This document shows positions 1 to 7,488 of a DNA stretch of 64,000 bases, in pieces. Each line of letters opens with the position of its first letter. The stretch's first letter is position 1. The notes below the pieces were generated by a model. It had not been told where the DNA came from and ran no database searches. It worked only from the letters and a program-made list of their open reading frames with translations. The stretch comes from Halococcus morrhuae DSM 1307 (GTDB taxonomy: Archaea; Halobacteriota; Halobacteria; Halobacteriales; Halococcaceae). The stretch is from positions 56,653-120,652 of the forward strand of contig NZ_AOMC01000091.1 of the NCBI RefSeq assembly GCF_000336695.1, written 5' to 3'. A program made the translations under genes and the position numbers.

Positions 1-150
1 ACGCCGACGGTCACGGCCGATGCCGGAGTACAGCCGAACGGCGAGATGAACGTCGTCGGTCTCGTGATCTTCGCGGGGATGCTCGTAGTGATGCTGCCGC
101 TGTTGCCCCTGGCCGCGCTCGGCTGGGTCGCGATGAAACTCTTCGGCTGA
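1..150 (+). CDS. C-terminal end of a small membrane protein (5' truncated by the window)
   Basis: The window opens inside a reading frame that ends with TGA at 148-150. The visible 49 residues are a short polar stretch followed by one strongly hydrophobic segment of about 25 residues (from about residue 17 to 44) ending in a Lys-Leu-Phe-Gly tail. This looks like a C-terminal membrane anchor or the last helix of a small membrane protein. The start lies outside the window, so family and function cannot be assigned. Its frame shows the same G/C-ending codon use as the genes around it. Confidence 0.6.
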   Translation, partial: TPTVTADAGVQPNGEMNVVGLVIFAGMLVVMLPLLPLAALGWVAMKLFG

Positions 151-290
151 TTCACCGCAACGATTCCTCACCGTGCAGCGATCGATCAGCACATGCTCTC
201 GCGATGCGGCCGTGATCAAATAGCGTCACTCTATCGCCGATTCAAGCGTCTCTCGGTCCCTGTTCCGAAAGAGACGTTCGCGTCGCTCCC

Positions 291-324
291 CGATATATAA
301 TCCAGTTTTATTCGATAGTTATAT
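291..324 (+). promoter_or_regulatory. Promoter region of the thiamine salvage operon (two TATA-like boxes)
   Basis: The stretch before tenA is locally AT-rich, unlike the surrounding GC-rich DNA. A TATA-like box (GATATATAA) lies at 292-300 and a second (TTATAT) at about 319-324. The first would place the transcript start near 321-325 and the second near 347, just before the ATG at 351, so a very short or absent leader is possible. The choice between them is inference. Confidence 0.5.
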
Positions 325-350
325 CAGTCAGGGAGCGTAGCGTTTCCCTG

Positions 351-1031
351 ATGAGTTTCAGCGACCATCTCGTCGAGACCGAATCGGAACTGTGGACCGC
401 CCAGAAGAACCACCCGTTCATCCGCGAGCTGGCCGACGGCACCCTCGACGAAGCGGCGTTCCGGACGTGGGTCGAGCAGGACTACCGCTATCTCCACGAT
501 TACGCACAGACCTTCGCTGTTCTCGGGGCGAAAGCGCGCGAGGAGGAGACGATGGCGCACTGTTTCTCGGTCGCCGGCACGATCGTCGACGAGGAGATGG
601 ATCTCCACCGGGAGTTCGCCGCCGACTACGGGCTCACGCCCCAGGATCTCGCGAGCGTCGAGAAGGTCCCCACCTGTGTCGCCTACACGAACTACCTGCT
701 GCGGACGGCCACCGAGCGCCCGCTCGGTGTCGGCGCGGCCGCGATCTACCCCTGTGGGCGTGGCTATCTCGACATCGCCGAGCACATGGCCGAGCGCTCC
801 GACGGCGATCACCGCTACACGCCGTTCATCGAGAAATACACCAGCGACGAGTTCCGCGAATCGGTGGCGTGGATGACCGAGTTGGTCGACCGCTGTGCCG
901 AGCGCCACCCGTCGCTTCGCGACGAGATGGAGACCGCCTTCCGGCGCTGCACGCAGCTCGAACACGCCTTCTGGGAGATGGCCTACACCGAGGAAGCCTG
1001 GCCGCACGAACGCCGGCAGGAGGTCGTCTGA
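351..1031 (+). CDS. tenA: TenA family aminopyrimidine aminohydrolase / thiaminase II
   Basis: This 226-residue protein matches the all-helical TenA family. TenA hydrolyses amino-HMP (and, more weakly, thiamine) to recover the HMP pyrimidine. The residues known from Bacillus TenA appear in place: Asp44, Tyr47, the nucleophile Cys135 (in YPCGRGYL) and the general acid/base Glu204 (in TQLEHAFWEMA). This puts it in the cysteine-containing TenA_C type. It is the first gene of an operon with a symporter, a small membrane protein and a ThiD-ThiN fusion, and its stop directly abuts the next start. That setting fits salvage of thiamine breakdown products imported from outside. Length is normal for the family. 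The ATG at 351 follows two TATA-like boxes. Confidence 0.93.
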   Translation: MSFSDHLVETESELWTAQKNHPFIRELADGTLDEAAFRTWVEQDYRYLHDYAQTFAVLGAKAREEETMAHCFSVAGTIVDEEMDLHREFAADYGLTPQDLASVEKVPTCVAYTNYLLRTATERPLGVGAAAIYPCGRGYLDIAEHMAERSDGDHRYTPFIEKYTSDEFRESVAWMTELVDRCAERHPSLRDEMETAFRRCTQLEHAFWEMAYTEEAWPHERRQEVV

Positions 1032-2582
1032 GTGGTCACGACCGCGCTCGCGCTCGGGGTCACGGTCACGGTGCTCGCGGCCATGACCGCACTCGGGGTC
1101 GCCCACTCGCGCACGCGCATGCTCTCGGTCGAGGACTACATCAGCGCGCGCAATTCGGCGGATACGGGAACGACGGCGGCCACGCTGATCGCCTCCGGGA
1201 TGGGTGCCTGGATACTGTTCAGCCCCGCCGAGGCCGGCGCGGGCTTCGGCGGGCTCGCGGCGGTCGGCGGCTACGCCATCGGCAGCGCCGTTCCATTGCT
1301 CCTGTTCATCTCGGTCGGCGTCCGCCTGCGCGAGTATCTCTCACAGGGCCACTCGCTGACCGAGTACGTCTACGGGCGCTACGGCGCGTGGATGTACGGC
1401 TACGCCCTCCTGATCGCGGTCTTCTACATGTTCATCTCGCTCGCGGCGGGGATGACCGCCGCCGCGGACGCGCTCGCGTTCGTCGCCGACGTGCCACCCT
1501 GGATCACCGCGACCATCATCGGCGGCTTCGTGCTCGTCTACACCGGCTACGGCGGGCTCGTGGCGAGCATCTTCACCGACACGGTCCAGACGCTCGTTAT
1601 CCTGCCGCTGCTCACGCTCAGTTTCGCGGCGGTCGTCGTCGGGCTCGGCGGCACCGGTGCCATCCACCAGGCCATCGCGAGCGCGAACCCACACCTGCTC
1701 GATCTCGGCTTCGTGCCCGGCCTCGCCTTCGGCGGCTACGTCGTCATCGCCATCACCGGCTCCAGCGTGTTCAATCAGGGCCGCTGGCAGCGCGTCTTCG
1801 CCGCCGCCGACGATGCGTCGCTCCGGCGCGGGTTCGCCATCGCGGCGGTCGTCACCGTCCCGATGATCCTGCTGGCGGGGCTGCTCGGCGTCTCGGCCGC
1901 CGGGCTCGGGCTAATGGGCGATGCGGGCCCGAGCGTCGCGCTGTTCGTCGCCATCGCCGCGGCGCTGCCCGACTGGGCGACGCTCGGGGTCGTCGTGCTC
2001 GTCGTGTTGCTCGTGACGAGCACGACCGACACGCTGTTCAACGGGATCGCGAGCATCGTCACCGCCGACCTCTCGCGCGTGCTCGACGACCCCGACGAGC
2101 GAACGCTCCAGTACGCCGCCCGCGCGCTGACGGTCGTCGTCGCGATCGCGGCCATCGCGGTCGGCGCACAGGGCTACTCGGTGCTCGAACTGTTCTTGCT
2201 CGCCGACCTCCTCGGCGCGGCGACGTTCATTCCATTTCTGCACGGCCTCTACTCCGGCCGAGCGACCGAGCGCGGCGTCCTGCTCGCCAGCGTCGCCGGC
2301 CTGCTTGTCGGACTCGCCTATTTCCCGACGTTCCACGGCGCGCTGGTCGCGCTGCCGATTATCGGACCGCTGCTGCCCGGTGGCTCGTTCATCCACTCCT
2401 TTGCGGGCGCAGCGGGCGTCTCCGCCCTGCTCTCGCTGCTCGCGGCGCGACTGTCCGATGGACGGTTCGATCTCGATAGCCTCGCGGCCGAGGTCCACTC
2501 GCTCGACGACGCAGCCGGTCCCGTGGCCGACGGCGGACGGCCGACGGACGACGGGACGGGGTCCGAGGGGGTAGAGCGATGA
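1032..2582 (+). CDS. Sodium:solute symporter family transporter, putative thiamine-precursor importer
   Basis: The 516-residue protein has about 12-13 hydrophobic segments and resembles the sodium:solute symporter (SSS) family, with the typical early Gly/Ala-rich helices, a YGR loop near residue 115 and a short hydrophilic acidic C-terminal tail. It starts with GTG at 1032, immediately after the tenA stop with no spacer, so translation is probably coupled. SSS proteins import many small solutes with sodium. The substrate is not evident from the sequence. Its place between tenA and thiD-thiN suggests HMP, amino-HMP or a related thiamine precursor; this is inference from context. A pantothenate- or proline-type substrate remains possible. 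Confidence 0.85.
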   Translation: MVTTALALGVTVTVLAAMTALGVAHSRTRMLSVEDYISARNSADTGTTAATLIASGMGAWILFSPAEAGAGFGGLAAVGGYAIGSAVPLLLFISVGVRLREYLSQGHSLTEYVYGRYGAWMYGYALLIAVFYMFISLAAGMTAAADALAFVADVPPWITATIIGGFVLVYTGYGGLVASIFTDTVQTLVILPLLTLSFAAVVVGLGGTGAIHQAIASANPHLLDLGFVPGLAFGGYVVIAITGSSVFNQGRWQRVFAAADDASLRRGFAIAAVVTVPMILLAGLLGVSAAGLGLMGDAGPSVALFVAIAAALPDWATLGVVVLVVLLVTSTTDTLFNGIASIVTADLSRVLDDPDERTLQYAARALTVVVAIAAIAVGAQGYSVLELFLLADLLGAATFIPFLHGLYSGRATERGVLLASVAGLLVGLAYFPTFHGALVALPIIGPLLPGGSFIHSFAGAAGVSALLSLLAARLSDGRFDLDSLAAEVHSLDDAAGPVADGGRPTDDGTGSEGVER

Positions 2583-2725
2583 TCCTCGGCGAGGTCGCGT
2601 TCGCGCTGCTCGTCTGGGGCAGTCTGGCGGCGGTCGCCGTCGTCTTCGCCTTCCTCATCGTGATGCTCGCCTGCGGAGCGCGGGCCGAAACGGATTCGGC
2701 GGCGGGAGCCGAGGTGCAGCCATGA
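2579..2725 (+). CDS. 48-residue single-span membrane protein between symporter and thiD-thiN
   Basis: A 48-codon frame begins at ATG 2579, overlapping the symporter stop by 4 nt, and ends with TGA at 2723-2725, overlapping the thiD-thiN ATG (2722) by 4 nt. Back-to-back ATGA overlaps on both sides are strong evidence that it is translated. It has one hydrophobic helix (about residues 4-32, ending near a Cys) and a short polar, acidic C-terminus. Small single-span partner subunits occur with several SSS transporters (for example DUF4212- or DUF3311-type partners), so it may be an accessory subunit of the upstream symporter. I cannot assign it to a named family. The reading does not depend on a weak start codon. 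Confidence 0.8.
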   Translation: MILGEVAFALLVWGSLAAVAVVFAFLIVMLACGARAETDSAAGAEVQP

Positions 2726-4065
2726 CCGAGCGTGACATCGCGCTGACGGTTGCGGGATCGGACAGCGGCGGCGGGGCCGGCATCCAGGCTGACCTGAAGA
2801 CGATCGAGGCACACGGCGTCTTCGGGACGAGCGCCCTGACGAGCGTCACCGCCCAGAACACGCGCGGCGTCGCGGCGATCGAGGACGTCCCGACCGAAAC
2901 CATCGCGGCACAGATCGACGCCGTCACGGACGATTTCGCCGTCAGCGCGGCGAAGACGGGCATGCTCAGCTCGGCGGCCATCATCGAGACGGTCGCCGAT
3001 AGCTTGGAGGAGCACGAATTCCCGCTCGTCGTCGATCCCGTGATGGTCGCCCAGAGCGGCGATCGCCTGCTCGCCGCGGAGGCCGAAACGGTGCTCAAGA
3101 AACAGTTGCTCCCACAGGCGACGCTCGTGACGCCAAATCTGCCGGAGGCAGCGGTGCTCACCGACGTGGAGATCGAGGACGAGGAGGACATGCGCGCGGC
3201 CGCCGCGGAGATCGCTGCCGATGGCCCCGACGCAGTGCTCGTGACCGGAGGCCACCTCCACGAGGACGAGCTCGTCGACGTGCTCGCCGCCGACAGCGAG
3301 ACGCACACGTTCCGCAAGGCGCGCCGGGACACCGACAACACCCACGGCAGCGGCTGTACGATCTCGGCGTCGATCGCCGCCGAACTCGCCGGCGGGGCGA
3401 CGATGCCGGCGGCCGTCGAGCACGCCGAGGCGTTCATCGACCGCGCCGTGCGCTACGGGCTCGCCGTCGGCAGCGGCGACGGACCGGTCAACCATCTCGC
3501 CGGGCTGTACGACGATGCCGCCCGTGCCGACGCGCTCGACGACGTGCGTGCTCTCGTCGAAACACTCGAACGAAGCGGGATCGACGCGCTCGTTCCCGAG
3601 ATCGGACTGAACGTCGCCGTCGCCACACCGTACGCGATGGACGCCGACGACGTGGCCGCCGTCGATGGGCGACTCCACCGGACCGCCGACGGCGTGGCGG
3701 CCGCCGGCTGTCCCCGGTTCGGCGTGTCGGATCACGTCGCCCGGTCGTTGCTCGCCGCTCGCGAACACGATCATTCGGTCGTCGCTGCCGCGACCGTCCG
3801 CCTCGACGACACGGTGGCGGAGGCCGTCACCGACGAGTTCGATGCTGTCGAAGTCGATCGAACCCGATCCGACACCGATTCGATCGGCGAATCCGGAGGC
3901 GAGTCGGCGGCGTGGGCGATCGAGCGGGCGATGGGCAATCGGGAAACGGTCCCTGACGCGGTGTTCGATCGCGGTGTGGTCGGCGAGGAATCGATCTGTC
4001 GACTGTTCGCAGCCTCGCCGGTCGTTCTGGAGGAGCGACTACTGGCGCTTGCCGACGCGGTCTGA
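2722..4065 (+). CDS. thiD: Bifunctional HMP/HMP-P kinase (ThiD) - ThiN thiamine-phosphate synthase
   Basis: This 447-residue protein is a two-domain fusion. Residues 1 to about 260 are a ribokinase-fold ThiD: the N-terminal GSDSGGGAGIQAD substrate loop is intact, and a DNTHGSGCT anion-hole motif is visible near residue 210. ThiD phosphorylates HMP to HMP-P and HMP-PP. From about residue 270 to the end is a ThiN domain, which in archaea joins HMP-PP with thiazole phosphate to give thiamine phosphate. The window also carries thiE, which does the same joining step, so there may be two routes. The ATG overlaps the preceding stop (ATGA). A T-rich stretch follows the stop at about 4072-4078 and may help end transcription. 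Confidence 0.93.
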   Translation: MTERDIALTVAGSDSGGGAGIQADLKTIEAHGVFGTSALTSVTAQNTRGVAAIEDVPTETIAAQIDAVTDDFAVSAAKTGMLSSAAIIETVADSLEEHEFPLVVDPVMVAQSGDRLLAAEAETVLKKQLLPQATLVTPNLPEAAVLTDVEIEDEEDMRAAAAEIAADGPDAVLVTGGHLHEDELVDVLAADSETHTFRKARRDTDNTHGSGCTISASIAAELAGGATMPAAVEHAEAFIDRAVRYGLAVGSGDGPVNHLAGLYDDAARADALDDVRALVETLERSGIDALVPEIGLNVAVATPYAMDADDVAAVDGRLHRTADGVAAAGCPRFGVSDHVARSLLAAREHDHSVVAAATVRLDDTVAEAVTDEFDAVEVDRTRSDTDSIGESGGESAAWAIERAMGNRETVPDAVFDRGVVGEESICRLFAASPVVLEERLLALADAV

Positions 4066-4154
4066 TTTTTCGCGAGCAACACCCCGGTCGTCGGATCGAC
4101 GACTGCTCGTGGTTCACCGGATATATTCGATTCGTTGTGGAGAATCCTCGATCG

Positions 4155-4493
4155 CTACACGAGCCAGCGCGAAAGCGCTCCGAGGGTCGCCGTCGCGACC
4201 GGGATGACGGCGCTCACGGCGGTGATCTGCCCCATCGCCAGGTAGGCATCGAAATCGCCGCTCACAGCCAGCGAGAGCGCGAAGACGACCCAGACGAGCA
4301 CGCCGAACCCGAACCCGGCGAGCAGCGCCCGCCGACGATCGGCGGCCACCGCACCGCAGAGCACGCCACCCACGAACAGGCCGGTCCAGTGGAGCGCGCT
4401 CGCGGCGAGTCCGATCGCGATGGCTGCGACCATCGCCAGCCACCTGACGCGCCCGTCGGCGACCGCCGTCCGCACGCGGTTCGTGGCGCTCAT
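4155..4493 (-). CDS. Small integral membrane protein, coupled to the penicillin-acylase gene
   Basis: The 112-residue protein has a short basic N-terminus and three to four hydrophobic segments with a small acidic loop (SGDFDAYL) before the last helix. I do not recognise the family. Its ATG at 4493 overlaps the stop of the upstream acylase gene by 4 nt (4490-4493), so the two are almost certainly one operon. A larger open frame continues upstream, but that part is only the shadow of the acylase gene, and the ATG at 4493 is the natural start. It ends close to the convergent thiD-thiN gene. Confidence 0.7.
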   Translation of the reverse strand: MSATNRVRTAVADGRVRWLAMVAAIAIGLAASALHWTGLFVGGVLCGAVAADRRRALLAGFGFGVLVWVVFALSLAVSGDFDAYLAMGQITAVSAVIPVATATLGALSRWLV

Positions 4494-6865
4494 TTGCTCC
4501 CTCGCTCGAAAGTGTAGGTCGGGGTTCCACGGAGCTTCCGTGACATGGATTTGTACTCGCCGTCGGCCCACATCTGGAGCTGGTCGTCGTAGTGCGGCGA
4601 GAAGTGGTTCCCGGAGTTCCCGCCGGGAAGGATTGCTTGAGAGTTGCCGGCCATCGGCACGATCATCCGCCAACTGCTGCCGGTGGGGTTCTCGACGGCG
4701 TAGTTGTTCACCGTCGCGCGCGAGCCGTCGGTCGGTTCGGCGGGATAGCCGAGGAACTCGAGACCCAGCGGGTGGTCCATCGCGCCGGTGGTGTTGTAGT
4801 CGCCGTATCGCTCCTCGCCGTTTCTCTCGATCGTCGCGACGGCTGCCCGCAGTGCCTCGATCATCACCGTTGCGCGCGAGTCCGCACCGAACCACCGGCT
4901 CTCCCGATCGAGATGTTGGAGCACCCAGTCGGCGGGGAAGTACGATTCGTCCAGTCCGGCAGCGCGGAATTCCGGGCCGAACGTCGCCTTGCGATACTGC
5001 TCGAACCAGCGAACGAACACGAGCGCCGCGAGCGAGTCGCGCTCCATCCGATGGTTCCAGGAGTCGAGCGCGTCGACGTACCGATCCAGCTCGTCGGTGT
5101 CGTCCGCGTCGCGTGTGGCCGCGACGAGCGGCGGGACGAGTGCTTGCGCCCGGAGATCGAGCGTGTCGCGCTGCATGCGCTTCACGAACGCGCGGTCGAT
5201 CGGTTTGTCCGACGTCGCTCGCCGATCGAGCAGATCGTAGATCCGGATGCCGCGGTAGGGATCGGAGTACGCCTCGGCGATGTAATGCGCCGGATCGTCG
5301 ACGATGCGCTGGTTCGCCGTCCCGATGTAGTCGGGGTTGACGACGCCCGGCTTCTCGTCGAACGGGATGAACCCCTCCCAGGAGGAACGTCCGTAGGGCG
5401 TGAACCCCTGCCACTCGCCTTCGCCCGCGGAGCCGTCGAAGATCTGCGCTCCGGAGACTTCCTTGCCGTCAACGGTGCGGATCGGGATTCGTCCGGTGAC
5501 GGAGTAGAGCGTGTTGCCGTCCCGATCCGCGTAGACGAGGTTCTGTGTCGGCGTGTCGAATTTTTCCGTCGATTTCAGCATATCGTCGAGCCCGTCGCTG
5601 TGGCTGTACTCGTAGATCGCCTGTGGCGTCCGTTCGGCCGACAGCCCTGTCCAGGCGACGCCGACGCGACTGCCCTCGCGCTCGATGACCGGCCCGTGGA
5701 CGGTCTTTTTGACCGTTACCGTCCTGTTCTCGCCACCGCTGACCGGGATCTCACGACGTTCGGTGTCGAACGCGCGCCACTCGTTTTTGTACCGATACTG
5801 GCCATCCCGCGTGTCGTATCGATAGAAATCGATCACGTCCGCGCCGGTGTTGGTAAAGCCCCACGCGCCGGCGTCGTTCTCGCCGATGACGACGAACGGG
5901 ACGCCGGGGAAGGTCACGCCGCGCACGCTCACGTCGTCGGTCCGGAGGTTCATCTCGTACCACACAGGGGGACTCATCAGGCTCAGATGCGGGTCGTTCG
6001 CCACGATCGGCAGGCCGCTTTTCGTCTGCTCGCCCGAGACGACCCAGCTGTTCGAGCCGATCCCCGCTGGAGACTCGTAGCTGCTCAGCCAATCGACGAG
6101 TCCCGGATCGACGGTGTGTTTGCCCGACGACGATCGGCCCGCCGATCCGTTCGACGACGATCCTGCCGCGCGCTGCCCGCGGATGATGGGCGAATCGTGA
6201 TCGAAACGGTCGGGGTAGAGTTGGCGGGCCGCCGCCTTCCCCAATCGGTCGGCGACGAGCGCCTTTCTGAGCGTTCTGAAACTCCCCGTGAGCGTCCAGG
6301 CGATCTGTTTCTGGAGCAACATCGTATCAACCGGTTTCCAGGGGTCCGGCTGGTAGTCGAGCAGCGAGAACTCGATCGCCGAAGGATCGTCGGTCAGCAC
6401 CGCGTTGACGCCCTCGGCGTAGGTCTCGCCGAGTGCTCCTGCTTCGGTGTCCTCGAGCAGTGCGACGTTCGCCTGCGCCGCGCCGTCGAAGTCCATCTTC
6501 GTATGGAATATGTCGGAGTCGAGCGTCGCGTCGCCGACGACTTCCGAGAGCCGCCCGCGCATCTGCCGGCGCTGGAGATCCATCTGGAAGGCGCGATCGC
6601 GTGCCTGCGTGTAGCCGACCGCGAAGTAGAGCGCGTCCTCGTTCTCGGCGTCGATGTGGGGCGTTCCGTAGTCGTCGTAGCGCACCGTAGCGTTCCCGTG
6701 GGAGCTCTCGACGGTCTCCGTTTCGCGCTCGGTCGATTCCCAGGCCGAGCCCGTGAGCGGCGCGAACCGTTCGAGATAGCCACGCACTGGCGAGAGCGCA
6801 CCGACCGCGCCGCCGCCCGCCAGGATCGCCCCGACGAGCGCGCGGCGCGTGAGATCGCGTGCCAT
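4490..6865 (-). CDS. Penicillin acylase family (Ntn-hydrolase) protein, probably exported by Tat
   Basis: A 791-residue protein of the penicillin G acylase / aculeacin A acylase family. These enzymes are made as a precursor that cleaves itself to expose an N-terminal nucleophile. The expected junction is visible: Gly270-Ser271-Asn272-Ser273-Trp274, with Ser271 the likely new N-terminus of the beta chain, followed by VVSGEQT and ANDPHL. A Ser/Gly-rich linker (about residues 234-248) precedes it. The N-terminus has an Arg pair (RR, residues 7-8) before a Gly/Ala-rich hydrophobic stretch, like a Tat signal, so it probably acts outside the cell. The start is set at ATG 6865; upstream in-frame codons would add an unlikely extension. 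The substrate is unknown; acyl-homoserine lactones, beta-lactams and other amides are family options. Confidence 0.88.
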   Translation of the reverse strand: MARDLTRRALVGAILAGGGAVGALSPVRGYLERFAPLTGSAWESTERETETVESSHGNATVRYDDYGTPHIDAENEDALYFAVGYTQARDRAFQMDLQRRQMRGRLSEVVGDATLDSDIFHTKMDFDGAAQANVALLEDTEAGALGETYAEGVNAVLTDDPSAIEFSLLDYQPDPWKPVDTMLLQKQIAWTLTGSFRTLRKALVADRLGKAAARQLYPDRFDHDSPIIRGQRAAGSSSNGSAGRSSSGKHTVDPGLVDWLSSYESPAGIGSNSWVVSGEQTKSGLPIVANDPHLSLMSPPVWYEMNLRTDDVSVRGVTFPGVPFVVIGENDAGAWGFTNTGADVIDFYRYDTRDGQYRYKNEWRAFDTERREIPVSGGENRTVTVKKTVHGPVIEREGSRVGVAWTGLSAERTPQAIYEYSHSDGLDDMLKSTEKFDTPTQNLVYADRDGNTLYSVTGRIPIRTVDGKEVSGAQIFDGSAGEGEWQGFTPYGRSSWEGFIPFDEKPGVVNPDYIGTANQRIVDDPAHYIAEAYSDPYRGIRIYDLLDRRATSDKPIDRAFVKRMQRDTLDLRAQALVPPLVAATRDADDTDELDRYVDALDSWNHRMERDSLAALVFVRWFEQYRKATFGPEFRAAGLDESYFPADWVLQHLDRESRWFGADSRATVMIEALRAAVATIERNGEERYGDYNTTGAMDHPLGLEFLGYPAEPTDGSRATVNNYAVENPTGSSWRMIVPMAGNSQAILPGGNSGNHFSPHYDDQLQMWADGEYKSMSRKLRGTPTYTFERGSK

Positions 6866-6914
6866 ATTCGACCCTGGATGGCCCGTGATATAAAACCACG
6901 AGCGCCCCGGTGGG

Positions 6915-7406
6915 CTACTCGCGCTCGCGATCGAGCGTCCGCAGGAGATCCTCGCGAGTGATGATGCCGACGATCTCATCGTCGTCGATCACCGGTACGC
7001 GATTGATGTCGCGCTCCGCGTCGGCCAGCACCGAGAGCACTTCGTCAAGACTGGCGTCGGGCTCGACGGTGACGACGTCCTCGGTCATCACGGTGCTGAT
7101 CGGCTTACCGGCGTGTTTCGCGAGATCGAGGTTGACGTCGAGATCGTCCCACGAGAAATCGAAGGCGTAGTCGATCGGTTCGATGAACGGCGGAAAGCCG
7201 ATCGGGATCCAGAGCGTGCGGTCGCTCGGCTGGAACAGGTCGACGAGATCGCCCTGTGTGACGATCCCGACCAGCTGGCCGTCGTCGACGACCGGGAACC
7301 CGTTGAACTCGGCCCGCGAGAGCCGCGTCAGCACGGTGCTGATCTCCTCGTCCGAGCCGACGCTTTCGACCTCGCTCGTCATGATGTCACGCGCGCGAAC
7401 GGACAT
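6915..7406 (-). CDS. Protein with a pair of CBS domains
   Basis: This 163-residue protein is made of two CBS domains and little else. The first starts at the N-terminus (VRARDIMTSEVESVGSDE), the second near residue 95 (ISTVMTEDVVTVEPDA). Each ends in a typical G-I-V/I-T-x-x-D-L motif (residues about 48-54 and 148-154). The loop between them contains a hydrophobic, Trp/Pro-rich insert. Paired CBS domains bind adenine nucleotides and act as energy or ionic-strength sensors. There is no attached enzyme or channel, so the partner is unknown. It is separated from the acylase gene by about 50 nt. Confidence 0.9.
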   Translation of the reverse strand: MSVRARDIMTSEVESVGSDEEISTVLTRLSRAEFNGFPVVDDGQLVGIVTQGDLVDLFQPSDRTLWIPIGFPPFIEPIDYAFDFSWDDLDVNLDLAKHAGKPISTVMTEDVVTVEPDASLDEVLSVLADAERDINRVPVIDDDEIVGIITREDLLRTLDRERE

Positions 7407-7488
7407 ACTGGAACGCCTCGCGGCGCGATGGTAGCTCTTGCGGTGTCGCTCCCGGTGTCGGACACCACCTACCCGGCGTTCCCGACGG

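Noticed and set aside
4592..6961. Long open frame on the plus strand across the penicillin-acylase gene (789 codons)
   Set aside because: It lies entirely antisense to the acylase, whose motifs are clear, and has no recognisable domain.
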